From contig JAGKQI010000033.1 in assembly GCA_018806915.1 (NCBI GenBank), positions 682,001 through 746,000 of the forward strand: a stretch of DNA of 64,000 bases, read 5' to 3'. A program made the translations under genes and the position numbers. This DNA comes from Phytophthora colocasiae (lineage: Eukaryota; Oomycota; Peronosporomycetes; Peronosporales; Peronosporaceae). Shown piece after piece: positions 51,501-61,257 of this stretch. The notes below the pieces were generated by a model. The model saw only the letters and a program-made list of their open reading frames with translations, was not told the origin of the DNA and made no database searches. Positions within the stretch are counted from its first letter, which is position 1. Every line of letters starts with the position of its first letter.

Positions 51501-54104
51501 GATGATGTGGATCTTGATGACCCTGATTTTTGGAAGAAGGCTGTGGGTCTGACTGAACCTGATCCTGTGGAAGCCGAAGAGTTGCTGCCGCAGCAACGCA
51601 AACGAACTCGTGTGGCTCGCTTTGGCGATGGTGGTAGCTTCTCGGACGGCAGTATTTCAGACGATGAGTACGAGCAAGAGAAGCGCGAGAAGGAGGAGCG
51701 TGAACGGCTTGAGGAAAAGAACGTTTCTCGCGAATGGACCCAGAATGGACGTGACCGCCTGCAGCGTGCACTGATGCACTTCGGATTCGGTCGCTGGGAG
51801 ATTATCCGAAGCCAAAGCGGCAGTAGTCGCTCCGTGAAGGAGGTGGAGCGCTTTGCGCGTGGATTTATTTATGTGTCGGCGCTGGCTTGTGATGAGAGGA
51901 AAGATGATTCTACCTTCGTGAAGGCGTCGATTCATGCTGGCAATTTGGCTCAGAAGGAGAATTTAATCGACGAGGAGGAGTTGTCATCTGTCCTGAAAGA
52001 AGACGATTTCGTGCTGAAGTCTAAGCAAGGTGGTGGTAGACGTGTCCTGGTTCGGTTGGACATGCTTCAAAGGCTTCGGCATCTAATCACGACTGCCTGT
52101 GATGTGTGCGATGAACTGTACAGGGATGAGGTGGATGCCTCCAAGCCGAGACCTAGCCCCAGTGCGAGTATTGACGATCGCGTCAGATATTATGGAGTGG
52201 ATAAACTAATTCCCCATATCGAACTGGTTGACGTGGGTGAGCGACCGGTATGGACACAAATCACGCCATGGTGGAACGAAGACGCAGACAGAAATTTACT
52301 AATGGGCGTATTCCTACATGGATACGGCCGATGTGCCCAAATTCTGGCAGATCCGTGTCTTCACTTTGCGCAACTTGGCCAGGCTGGCTCAAGTAATGGC
52401 AATGCCTCCAACCAGACGAACGCTGCTCAGTCGTCAGGGAATTCAGTTAAAAAGCAGGATAACACATCTGCAGAGGATGGGGACGGTGCGGATATGAGTG
52501 ATGTTGACTCGGAAAGCGCATCAAGTTCTGCGAATGGCTACACTATGCCTAAGAGTAATGGTAACTCTACCCAAGTGAAAACTGAAGGCGCAAGCGATGC
52601 GACAGCAGCCGACTCGTACAAGCCTCCGGAGGTGCAGCATATGAATCGTTTGCTTAGCTGGCTCCTGTCTGCAGAGGAGATCAAGCGACGACACGAAAAG
52701 GATAGGTTCAAAAAGGAGCGCGCTGCTAGCGAGCAACGGCGTCAAATTGCCCAGGAGATGCACGCGCGTACGTTGACGTTGCGTCGTCTAGAACTAAAGG
52801 CCATGCAGCTTGCACAGATTGACATTCTTCGGCACATGGCGGTGCTGCACAATACCCGTCAACTCCCAGATGCGGCAGTGGCTCCTCCTCAACATCACCG
52901 CATGAAAAGCTCAGATTGGACTAAGGAGGAGCGCCGTTCTTTCGCGTACATGATGGCTATTCATGGCGCGCCGCGGATTCTGGCCAAACGTGCTGTTGTT
53001 GCGCCTGATGGCAAAGCTACACCTTCAATGCTGCCGTTTGTGACGGAGCAAGCGCGGGGTTTCGCGTGGGAAACTGACAGTATTTCATGGCTTAACATTG
53101 TGGAATGGGGAAATCTGAACAAGACGGCGACGCAGGCACGCACCTTTTACGAGACCAAGTTCGCCCCCAAGTGTCGGGAGGTCGCGCGGATGCGTGCAGA
53201 TCCTCTAGGTTCTGATCAACGTGCAGTGGCACTAGGCGACCTGATTGGCATCGAGTTCGTTGACGCATTCGAAGGCGTATTGGCCCATGGTCTCAAGGCC
53301 CGTAACACAGCTTGGGTAACCATGCGGCGTACACAGCTACTGGAAGATGTACTGGATATTCTGTCGACCAAACGAGCTGCACTTGAGGCCTACCTGAAAT
53401 CTGGACAGCAGAGCCTCGTGACGGATATGCCAGTGTGGTGGTGTCCGTGGATCCACGATCTAGGCGTCTTTTACGGAATGGCTCGCCACGGTGTTTACGG
53501 TTGGGCACGCGTCATGTTGGATCGTCAGCTGCCGTTCCACCGCCAGGCCCGAGAGCACCACATCCGTTCAGTATTTTTGGAAGGCACGCCCTCCTTCCGT
53601 CCACTGTATCGCCACCATTTTGAGTCGGCAGTGGAGATGAACGACTGGTTCCTGCGTGTTATGAACGAGTTTCCTTCCCTCGCGATTTTGGAGAGGAAAG
53701 TGGAGACGATCTGTGCCGCTATACTCGAGGAGTTTGGAGGTTCAGCTGAGCGGTACGTGGAGCCTGAAGATCGACGCGAGTTCAGTCTCTCCCCGCCTGG
53801 TAACTGCTTCGAGGAGCTGATTCTGGCTCGTGTGAAGGAAGAAGAGGAGCTACTGCCTCCAATTGAGCCTCTTCATTCCTTAGACACATCTGGCGACGGG
53901 AGTTCCGGTTCTCGCGAGGCTCTTGCCTCGTTCTTGATCGAGTCGCAGAGCCGCCGCGACGAGTATTTACGTGCTGCTGAAGGTACGAACGCTATCGGGT
54001 CGCTCTCGAGTTCTAATGAAACGCCTGCAGTGGCAAATGGACAGCAAGAAGAGGAGGAACAGCGACAATCGTCTCAGATCCCCATTGAAATGCTGGTTTC
54101 GTAG
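48522..54104 (+). CDS. CHD-type (Mi-2/CHD3-5-like) chromatin remodelling ATPase
   Basis: Uses ATP to slide nucleosomes. 1860 residues, no intron needed. A PHD finger at about 9-63 (CVCQQ, WVHPSCCG, CPLC) is followed by a RanBP2-type zinc finger at about 102-126 (WVCASCQHANYDRRTRECQNC). Two chromodomains follow: about 260-305 (EYLIKWKGFAYMHASWE) and 337-400 (YYIKWRVLSYTDATWE). The SNF2 motor spans about 434-890, with Walker Lys469 in DEMGLGKT, DEAH at 579-582, LTGTPLQNK and QARAHRIGQ. The C-terminal half has two SANT-like stretches (near 1071 EWTQNGRDRLQRAL and near 1461 DWTKEERRSFAY). Start supported by the immediate PHD finger. Its end is 83 bp from the convergent gene. Confidence 0.93.
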   Translation: MATPDPTPYCVCQQADGAGIMIECIRGSGGCNGWVHPSCCGLILTQEELEALDAYVCPLCEKPDEDFTQLKAFNTDLANLQAKKERKRKLEKTQKTQKKPWVCASCQHANYDRRTRECQNCHVRRVMKKHKTQELNDDDKSRLLAQQLQDERRHSKRSANKKRKSYHVPNSDEDIGSDSDYKKHKKHKKRREEDSDSDEAEFQLDASKLKDETKPVEEQTPASTMVIEKIMGARQREVEEPAPAVAADSASANLFANRPAKTSITEYLIKWKGFAYMHASWETKQVLLDLDPLTNKQKIKRFHEKEQLHRQHPLRQTGDTEEDSLAVDELEYFNPEYLEIHRIIAHRKDEPMPADSNFPDAPVDDGMRYYIKWRVLSYTDATWERACDIKDDAALAKYKASIVVPDEEVWKPRPRPTIREYRKLEKSPLFGEDQSLSLRAYQLEGLNWLLWNWYNERPSILADEMGLGKTIQTLSFLNLLRDDPKIKIRGPFLIVAPLSLIVQWQNECEMWTTMNCVVYHGNSASREIIRDFEFNYLDENLRPDKKKQYRFNILVTTYEVAIKDIAVLSKIHWRCLVVDEAHRLKNQSSRLVEQMRSLRRDHCVLLTGTPLQNKTEELWALLNFLDARSFPSVANFLEKFGDLHEAQQVADLHKMLKPYLLRRVKEDVEKSLPPKEETIVEVELTPVQKQWYRAIYERNTAFLNRGGNPRNVPNLMNVMMELRKCCNHPYLNNGVEEILNEGLTTDVQRHEMMVKCCGKMVLIDKLLPRLSDGGHKVLIFSQMVRVLDIIEDYLRYSGYLYERLDGNIRGNDRQAAVDRFVKPEYKRFVMLLSTKAGGLGLNLTAADTVIIFDSDWNPQNDLQAQARAHRIGQTHSVKIYRLITRKTYEMHMFHKASLKLGLDKAVLTHMRRENEEEGGKKRNKSSKAQESKEIDELLKRGAYDVFRDDDTAGEQFCALDIDQILQRSSQVIQYAEQAQSSFSKASFVSATTSDDVDLDDPDFWKKAVGLTEPDPVEAEELLPQQRKRTRVARFGDGGSFSDGSISDDEYEQEKREKEERERLEEKNVSREWTQNGRDRLQRALMHFGFGRWEIIRSQSGSSRSVKEVERFARGFIYVSALACDERKDDSTFVKASIHAGNLAQKENLIDEEELSSVLKEDDFVLKSKQGGGRRVLVRLDMLQRLRHLITTACDVCDELYRDEVDASKPRPSPSASIDDRVRYYGVDKLIPHIELVDVGERPVWTQITPWWNEDADRNLLMGVFLHGYGRCAQILADPCLHFAQLGQAGSSNGNASNQTNAAQSSGNSVKKQDNTSAEDGDGADMSDVDSESASSSANGYTMPKSNGNSTQVKTEGASDATAADSYKPPEVQHMNRLLSWLLSAEEIKRRHEKDRFKKERAASEQRRQIAQEMHARTLTLRRLELKAMQLAQIDILRHMAVLHNTRQLPDAAVAPPQHHRMKSSDWTKEERRSFAYMMAIHGAPRILAKRAVVAPDGKATPSMLPFVTEQARGFAWETDSISWLNIVEWGNLNKTATQARTFYETKFAPKCREVARMRADPLGSDQRAVALGDLIGIEFVDAFEGVLAHGLKARNTAWVTMRRTQLLEDVLDILSTKRAALEAYLKSGQQSLVTDMPVWWCPWIHDLGVFYGMARHGVYGWARVMLDRQLPFHRQAREHHIRSVFLEGTPSFRPLYRHHFESAVEMNDWFLRVMNEFPSLAILERKVETICAAILEEFGGSAERYVEPEDRREFSLSPPGNCFEELILARVKEEEELLPPIEPLHSLDTSGDGSSGSREALASFLIESQSRRDEYLRAAEGTNAIGSLSSSNETPAVANGQQEEEEQRQSSQIPIEMLVS

Positions 54105-54187
54105 ATTTGCCAAGAAGAAGACGGAACAACTCTGGGTATAAGCTGTGACGAGATAATAGAAACTCGTCCGTGTCTATTGCTAACGTG

Positions 54188-57100
54188 TTACTCATTTTTT
54201 GCATGTGCAAAAGCTCCAAGCTTTGGTTTCATCATATTTTCCTCGGAGTTTTTACGAGAGCGACGACGCTCAGCCTTAGCAAGAAGCAGAGCACGTCTCA
54301 CCCTCTTGCGGATATAATACCAAGCCACCAGGACAATTGCAGCCACCACGGATAAAATGGCTACAACACTCACAGTGTAGCGACGCCATGTTGACGGTAC
54401 GTAAATCTGCAAGTGGCAAGTCATAAAATTCCCATCGTCGTCTTCAATGCCTTGGAATCCATCCACACAGTCGCGTGTGCCGTAGACGAATCCTGCTGGA
54501 ATAGATCGGTATCGGCGAAAAGGATCTTGCCAAGGTTTTTCACATAGTTCACCCGTTGTATCACACAGAGCTTTATCATAACGCTTTCGACACAAACAGG
54601 TGCATTTCATGGGCAAAGTGCAATTACCTTGGCCAATTCTCGCTCCATTAACGAGTTCTGTGCCCCATCGACCACCTCCAGTGCCACACGGATCTGTACG
54701 GAAAGTTTCCACTTTGAGTTCGTCCACTGTGAAAAGACTTGGACGGACAGAAACTACCACTTCTTTAGGCAATTCACAGATTGGAGTAGAACAGTCGAAA
54801 CCTGTCCACCCTTGAGCACAAGCACAGACATCGGGGGCGATACACAGACCTCCGTTCTTGCATCTGTAGCAACCATCCCCACTGCTCACAATACTATTGG
54901 ATATATTGTCAATACTCGAGATATCTCCACTTGTACGATTGAGAGCATTTGCCACGACGCTAGCGTTGCAAACCGGGTCGAAGACGCCTTGGATGCACAC
55001 TGGTAGAGCACAATCCGACCCAAAATACCCTGTAAGTCCGGTTGGAGCTGTAGAATACTGTTTATGAAGAGTTGATACCACAGTGATACAACGACATTGG
55101 TCTTTACTAACACATACTCCACCATTGCGACATCCAGAAGACACTCCCGCAGCTTTATCAGCTCTTTGAAAGCGACACAGCGGCGTGTTGCAGTCGATTC
55201 CGGTCCAGCCATCGCCACATGCACATTCGTCTGGATTTACACAAGCTCCAGAGTTGAAACACTCGTAGACACCTTCTCCTGGGGTCGAATTTCCCAATAT
55301 CCATGAAGTTTCGTTCACTTTCGTCACATTCACGTAGTTTACGCGAATTAAGCGGTTCGTCCCGTTCTGACTTTCAATATCTCCTTGCTTCCAGGCAATA
55401 TTTCCACAGAGAAATTTATCCGACATCCGTGCAACATTGAGATGATCTTTATAATCCAGGATATTCTGGATCTGTTGAGCACTTGAAAGAGAAGAATTTC
55501 GCGAAGGATTCGGTTCGGGATCGCCTACAGAGCAACCACTTTGGAACGAAAGTCCGTCGTTCGCTACAAGCTCCACGTCATACTGTGGACAGCGATACGT
55601 ATCACAATTCCGGACTGCAGTAGCACTATCGTAGTTACCTCGAAGTGCACGAAAGTTACTGGAAGAGCGATTTGCCACATTCAGCACAAACCGCTTGGCT
55701 TGTACACAAATCGGAGTGTTACAGTCGTATCCAGTGTATCCTGTGCGCTGTGCTCGTCCATCCGGAAGCTGAAAAACCGGTTTTCCTCCGTTTCCACGAC
55801 CATCGCGCCAAATTGAGTTCCAAGTGACGCATTGGCATTGATCAGGAGCGATGCAAGTACCGTTGTTACGACATTCTTGAGCGCATAAAGATATGGAACA
55901 ATCGCTTCCGGACCATCCCAATGCACACGTACAAGTGTTTGGTAGTGTGCAGTTGCCTCCGTTAAGACACTTTTGAGAACACAGAGGGGTAGAACAGTCT
56001 GTACCAGTCCATCCATGGGCACAGGTGCAAACACCAGGTGCAGTGCACGTTCCATTGTTGAAACAGCCACGAACTACTTGATCTACGCAATCTCCATACA
56101 CTGAACCATTCCAAAATCCTAGACGAATTTCATCTTGAGCTGTGTACGTCACTTGAGGACGATACGATGCATCAGTATCAACCACTAGTACTCCTAATTG
56201 ACCTGTTACGAAATCTTTCGGTTGAATTCCAGTAGAACACACTCGTTTAAATTCCAGAAGACAAACCCCCTTTTGCCAAAATACACCGGGAATGTAACTC
56301 CATGTTCCTCCACGTTTCCAACCTTCACGTGTATCATCTAGGGGTGGTTTCGATAGTGAATAAAGTGGTGGCCACTCCATTCCACTCCAATGTGTATGGT
56401 AGTGTCCATCAGCTGATAACGTTTGATCCATATAACGTGAATAGTAATTCGGATGGTTGAAGTAGTATGCGGGAGAACCATCGCTAGTTACTGGTTTCTC
56501 CCACTGCGTGATACTACGAATAGAGCACGCATACCCTCCTTGTGACGGTTTATATCGCACCCCACCTCGAGTCTCAGTAGTTCTTGTCACTTGAGTGTAT
56601 CCAATTTGTTCAACTGTTGCAGTGTACGTTGGATTGGAAACTGGTTGTCGAGGATGGATAGCTGTTGGGGGTTCAGCTGCAAGGTAAGTGTTTTGATCTG
56701 GAGAGTAATAGCCTTGGGAGCATACAGGAGTACGGCAGTCAAAGCCTGCCCAACCAATTGCGCATTGACAGACGTCTGGAGCCACACAACTTCCTCCATG
56801 GGCACAAATGTAGACTCCTTGTACAATTCTCCTTCGTTCTACCAGCGCTACTTGTCGATCGCTGGTAAGTAAAAAAGGAGGGGAGAACCCTACTTCTGCC
56901 CTTGCAATTCCTCTCCAAGGATCAGTAGTATCCCAGCCGTACGCTTTAACTGGAGAAAAACGATAGACATCACTCGTTACGTTCCTTTCCGAGAGATATT
57001 GGAACTGTGTGAGAGCGTCATCGCCCAATTCCAGTAGTAAACAATTTCCAAAAGACTCAGGAACTTTCCCTTTCGCTGCTAAACCACTAGACACATTCAC

Positions 57101-60100
57101 AACTGGACTAACCGTAGAATATAAACGATGAAGACAGTCAAATTCTCCTGTCTCCGAACACCAGCGAGTTAAATCACAGGGTACGTAACTTTCAACTGAT
57201 AAAGGACGTGAAAGAGCATTAACATACCCACTTGGATGTGCCTTAAAGTCTCCCTGAGGACAAATTGGGAGACTACAGTCGAATCCACTCCAACCAGCAG
57301 CACAGAGACACGAATCAGGTGCTACACAGCTCCCCCCATTGCTACATGTTTGAGAACAGACTGGTACACGACAATCAACTCCTTTCCAAGCTTCAGAGCA
57401 TGTACAAGTATCTGGTGCAGTGCAATTTCCACTATTTCCACAGGTTTGAGTACATACTGGAGTTGTGCAATTAGCGTCGAACCAACCTGAAGCACACGAA
57501 CAAGTGTCAGGAGCTGAACAAACTCCTCCATGTCCACACGTTTGGACGCATTGAGGTGTGTTACAAGCTGGAAAGCCTCCGTATCCAGGGATACAGTCGC
57601 ATTTATCAGGTCCTACACAGATTTGACGAGATCCACAGCTAGTAGAGCACACAGGAGTCGTACAATCATCTCCAGTCCATCCGGAAGTACAAGTACAGAC
57701 GTCAGGAGCTGAACAAACACCTCCATTCTCACAAACTTTGACACAAGACGCAGATAAAGCACGGATGCGATTGTTCCCGGCATCTGCGATGTACAGAAGA
57801 TCCGAACGTGAAAGAGAGCGACTCCTAGCAATATCAAGACCTGCGATTCCTTGGAAACGAGCAGCTAATGGCGGTTGAGCGTCGAGATATCCACAACCAT
57901 CTTGTTGAGCTCCTAGCGGTGCATTTGGAGCTCCAGCAACCGACTGAACCTCGAGTTTTGGCCGTAAGTAAGCTGTGATACTAAACAATCGAGCACGGTC
58001 GTTCTGGTTCGTTGGGAGATCGAGTGAGGTCACACCATTTGCAGTGGATCCGCTGGTTTTGGACGATTGGGAAGCTGGTTGAGTCCCTCGCTCTAGTGTT
58101 AACGTTATCAATCCACCTTGAGCTGTTAATACGCCACTGTGGATTGCAGCGAGGCAAATGGAGGATGAATCGCTGTATAAACCAGAGCCAAATACTTTTG
58201 ACGTGGAGCTTACAGAGTCACAACCTGAAGGACATCGGATTTTGATGGTTGTGCCGTATTCCACATCTTCGAATACATCAGATAATATTGCGTGAGTGTC
58301 TGGATCACGTAATGGTAAGGCTAAATCACCCTGCACCAGTCCATCGGCAGGTGGAGAACCTGTACAGTCTTTGAGAGTTCGCCCAGAAATGGCTACACCT
58401 TGGACAGGATCGAATTCCGAACGTTGTAAGTAGTTGTGGAAGATATTGTTGACTGAAGGGGAAGTTTGGAGAAATAACTTGTCCACTGGTGGCTCATACG
58501 ACGCACAACCACTTGGTCTTAGAACTGCAGTAGCTCGAGTTGAACAAGTTACTAGTCGAGAAACCAGAGAAGCGGGCGATATCCGCCGAATTGAACAATC
58601 CGTTGAACTTGCCGCATATACACGTCCATCAGATGCAAATGCGACTCCAGCTGGAGCATTAAACGTTGCTTCCTTGCCTTCTCCGTCGACGTGGCCAGGT
58701 ACATTTGACCCAGCTAACGTCACAACGCGGTTCGTTGATGTGATCGTCTCAATTGTGGACGGTGTGTTGTCATCATACGTGACTCTGCGGATTCGATGCC
58801 CTTCACCTACAATCAACGTACGTTGAGCACCAATAGCAATAGCTCGTGGACTTTCAAAGCGAGCGTCTGTTAAACTTCCGTCTTTAAAGCCGCGTACTCC
58901 ACGTAAGCATGGCGACAAACAACCGAGAGTAGCTGCATCTTCGGACGAGACTACACCTCCTGCTAGTGTGTGAGTCGTTCCATCCAGTTCAACCTGTCGT
59001 ATCAAGTGATTTCCCGTATCAGCAACGAAAACCACCCCATTTGAATCAACTGCAACGCCCATTGGAGTATCAAATCGTGCACCAAGTGGACTACCGTCCG
59101 CTAAACCAGCATGAGGTTTCTCTGGATACTGTGAAAGCCTCACCGTCTCAACTCCAGCACCACAAAGGCCTGAAAGACAAGTAACAATACCGTTTTTAAT
59201 TTGTCGGATGCGATGGTTGCCTGTATCAGCCACAAATACTGTGATCGTCGCCCCTCCATTCGTCTCCAACACTGCAACATCCGACGGGTACGAGAATCTC
59301 GCAGTAAGTGCAGAACCATCCGTAAACCCTTCGATACCGTCACCTGCTAGTGTAGTAACCATCTTCTTATTTGGATCGATTCTTCTGATCCGATGGTTTC
59401 CAGTATCAGCCACATACACAACACCATTGGAATCTACCGCTACACCTCGTGGATGATTGAATTTGGCCGCTGCTGCTGTTCCATCCAGAAACCCGACGGT
59501 TCCTTCGCCTGCTACAGTCGTTACTAGTCCTTGAGAGCGTCCAGATGCTCGAAACGAAGATGAATAACTCCAAATATCCGACGCTTTTGCATCACTTACG
59601 TTCCTGTACGGGTGAGCTCCTTTATACGTCAACGCACCGGACTGCGTGCCCCAACATCTCACGTCACACTGCGAATAATCCGTCTCAAAAGGTGATAAAC
59701 AACTTCCACCGGATAAAAAGACACAAAGTTGTGTAGCAGCTCCGTAGTCATATCGATGTCTACCTCCAACAGCCCAAGGGACATCTGACACCGTTGGGAT
59801 GTTCTTGGGCAAATTAGCCCACGGAATTCCTTGCAATTGAAACTTACAGCGATCTCCACTGTTCCCATTGCAAGCAAACGTTTGACATATATGACATTTA
59901 CTCTGTACACCAAATACCGAGCAGCGATGTCGAATATCCTGGTCATTCCAGTTCTCTCGTCCTTGCCACTCAATCAACTGCGTTGGCGTCTTCTGGTACG
60001 CGAACGGCCACTGAGGCTTATGGACACTCTTACACCAGTGCTGTGTAGTCCACGTACGACGCAGCACAGCACCATAAACATCCGTACAGGAAACATACAG

Positions 60101-60121
60101 GAATACGAGCAACAGCAGCAT
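54188..60121 (-). CDS. Giant NHL-repeat / EGF-repeat surface protein with C-terminal membrane anchor
   Basis: 1977 residues from ATG 60121, where a signal peptide begins (MLLLLVFLYVSCTDVYG); the frame is open to 60268 but that would bury the signal. An N-terminal Cys-rich segment is followed by four or more NHL repeats (about residues 195-600), each ending in VYVADTGNHRIRRI or similar. A long array of tenascin-type EGF modules follows, of form CxNGGxCxxPDxCxCxxGWxGxDC, interspersed with unknown domains. One membrane span lies near the end (VSVVAILSVVAAIVLVAWYY) and a basic tail of about 45 residues. Predicted type I cell-surface protein with an adhesive or teneurin-like look; no homologous function is known to me. 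Single exon. Confidence 0.85.
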   Translation of the reverse strand: MLLLLVFLYVSCTDVYGAVLRRTWTTQHWCKSVHKPQWPFAYQKTPTQLIEWQGRENWNDQDIRHRCSVFGVQSKCHICQTFACNGNSGDRCKFQLQGIPWANLPKNIPTVSDVPWAVGGRHRYDYGAATQLCVFLSGGSCLSPFETDYSQCDVRCWGTQSGALTYKGAHPYRNVSDAKASDIWSYSSSFRASGRSQGLVTTVAGEGTVGFLDGTAAAAKFNHPRGVAVDSNGVVYVADTGNHRIRRIDPNKKMVTTLAGDGIEGFTDGSALTARFSYPSDVAVLETNGGATITVFVADTGNHRIRQIKNGIVTCLSGLCGAGVETVRLSQYPEKPHAGLADGSPLGARFDTPMGVAVDSNGVVFVADTGNHLIRQVELDGTTHTLAGGVVSSEDAATLGCLSPCLRGVRGFKDGSLTDARFESPRAIAIGAQRTLIVGEGHRIRRVTYDDNTPSTIETITSTNRVVTLAGSNVPGHVDGEGKEATFNAPAGVAFASDGRVYAASSTDCSIRRISPASLVSRLVTCSTRATAVLRPSGCASYEPPVDKLFLQTSPSVNNIFHNYLQRSEFDPVQGVAISGRTLKDCTGSPPADGLVQGDLALPLRDPDTHAILSDVFEDVEYGTTIKIRCPSGCDSVSSTSKVFGSGLYSDSSSICLAAIHSGVLTAQGGLITLTLERGTQPASQSSKTSGSTANGVTSLDLPTNQNDRARLFSITAYLRPKLEVQSVAGAPNAPLGAQQDGCGYLDAQPPLAARFQGIAGLDIARSRSLSRSDLLYIADAGNNRIRALSASCVKVCENGGVCSAPDVCTCTSGWTGDDCTTPVCSTSCGSRQICVGPDKCDCIPGYGGFPACNTPQCVQTCGHGGVCSAPDTCSCASGWFDANCTTPVCTQTCGNSGNCTAPDTCTCSEAWKGVDCRVPVCSQTCSNGGSCVAPDSCLCAAGWSGFDCSLPICPQGDFKAHPSGYVNALSRPLSVESYVPCDLTRWCSETGEFDCLHRLYSTVSPVVNVSSGLAAKGKVPESFGNCLLLELGDDALTQFQYLSERNVTSDVYRFSPVKAYGWDTTDPWRGIARAEVGFSPPFLLTSDRQVALVERRRIVQGVYICAHGGSCVAPDVCQCAIGWAGFDCRTPVCSQGYYSPDQNTYLAAEPPTAIHPRQPVSNPTYTATVEQIGYTQVTRTTETRGGVRYKPSQGGYACSIRSITQWEKPVTSDGSPAYYFNHPNYYSRYMDQTLSADGHYHTHWSGMEWPPLYSLSKPPLDDTREGWKRGGTWSYIPGVFWQKGVCLLEFKRVCSTGIQPKDFVTGQLGVLVVDTDASYRPQVTYTAQDEIRLGFWNGSVYGDCVDQVVRGCFNNGTCTAPGVCTCAHGWTGTDCSTPLCSQKCLNGGNCTLPNTCTCALGWSGSDCSISLCAQECRNNGTCIAPDQCQCVTWNSIWRDGRGNGGKPVFQLPDGRAQRTGYTGYDCNTPICVQAKRFVLNVANRSSSNFRALRGNYDSATAVRNCDTYRCPQYDVELVANDGLSFQSGCSVGDPEPNPSRNSSLSSAQQIQNILDYKDHLNVARMSDKFLCGNIAWKQGDIESQNGTNRLIRVNYVNVTKVNETSWILGNSTPGEGVYECFNSGACVNPDECACGDGWTGIDCNTPLCRFQRADKAAGVSSGCRNGGVCVSKDQCRCITVVSTLHKQYSTAPTGLTGYFGSDCALPVCIQGVFDPVCNASVVANALNRTSGDISSIDNISNSIVSSGDGCYRCKNGGLCIAPDVCACAQGWTGFDCSTPICELPKEVVVSVRPSLFTVDELKVETFRTDPCGTGGGRWGTELVNGARIGQGNCTLPMKCTCLCRKRYDKALCDTTGELCEKPWQDPFRRYRSIPAGFVYGTRDCVDGFQGIEDDDGNFMTCHLQIYVPSTWRRYTVSVVAILSVVAAIVLVAWYYIRKRVRRALLLAKAERRRSRKNSEENMMKPKLGAFAHAKNE

Positions 60122-60285
60122 CTTGTTGTTGGGACTTATGACACATTGAAGATGGATACGCGTCGTTTCAAGATCATTTTCGTCTAAGTACGAATAAATT
60201 GTACCATATATATGGTACATATGCGTAGCGACCAATGCTTCCCAGCGGTTCATTACGACAATTGACAATTAACCGGATTTAACTC
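60122..60285. promoter_or_regulatory. 164-bp divergent promoter between the NHL/EGF gene and EMG1
   Basis: Two genes start at its edges and read outward. It contains a TATATATGG word near 60206 and TTCAATGTGTCAT on the minus strand, but no clean oomycete initiator; the assignment rests on gene layout. Confidence 0.4.
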
Positions 60286-61155
60286 ATGAGTGCGAGCAAG
60301 GAAGACGTGAAACGGCGCCAGGTGATTGTTATCCTGGAGCAGGCGGCGCTGGAGACGGTCAAGACGTCCAAGGGTTATCAACTCTTGAACTGTGACGACC
60401 ACAAGGGAATTCACAAGAAATTAAACCGTGAAGCGAGTCAGTCACGTCCGGATATTCTGCATCAGGAGCTGATGGCGCTGTTGGACTCACCATTGAACAA
60501 GGCTGGCTATCTCAAGGTATATTAAAATAGTAGTTATTAACTAAAGTTATTTGTAATTACTGATATTAATGGTGGTGCTATTGCTATTGTAGATGTACAT
60601 CCAGAGCAGTAAGGGTGTTCTGATTGAGGTCAGTTCGCAGATGCGTGTACCTCGCACGTACAAACGCTTTGCTGGTCTTATGGGTACGTGGAAGTAATTG
60701 GTATAGAAATGTGGAGATGATAGTAAAGGTTTTTGTTTTATTGTAGTGCAATTGCTGCACACGCTGAAAATTCGCTCGTCCGATGGCAACCACACACTGT
60801 TGAACGTGATTAAGAACCCTGTGACTAAGTACCTACCTGCCAATTGCAAGAAGTACGCGTTGTCGTGCACTGGAACCCTCGTGAACCCATGGGAGTGGGT
60901 GGAATCGCTGCCCAAGGATGAGCCAGTCGTGTTCATCTTTGGTGCCATGGCCCACGGTCACGTCTCGAAGGAAAACTGCAACTATGTACGTGAAGTTTTG
61001 TAAAGATATGTTGATGGTGATTGATTCTTATAATGGATGTTGTGTCTATTTTGCAGCTGGATGAGACGATCTCAATCTCGGAGTACCCGATGAGCGGAGC
61101 TCAAGCCATCTGCCGTCTGCTCAACGGCTTTGAGCGTCACTGGGGCATCTTGTAA
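60286..61155 (+). CDS. EMG1: EMG1/NEP1 18S rRNA pseudouridine N1-methyltransferase
   Basis: SPOUT-fold enzyme that methylates a hypermodified pseudouridine in 18S rRNA and is needed for small-subunit biogenesis in the nucleolus. Exons 60286-60516, 60593-60683, 60747-60985 and 61057-61155 (introns 76, 63 and 71 nt, all GT...AG) give 219 residues. Recognised blocks: [45 protein letters not shown], the cofactor loop FIFGAMAHG, and [20 protein letters not shown]. It is shorter at the N-terminus than the yeast protein (252). The donors GTACGTGG/GTACGTGA are strong. Confidence 0.95.
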
Positions 61156-61257
61156 CTTTATTCTCGACTGCTGGCCATTGTATCTTGGCTGCTGATTAGA
61201 TCTAGTGAACAAATGTGTGGAAAATCAACAGCTTAGATATTTTTTCACACCGAATGT

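Noticed and set aside
60122..60268. 49-residue N-terminal extension of the NHL/EGF protein
   Set aside because: It would place residues before a clear signal peptide and fill the divergent promoter with coding sequence.
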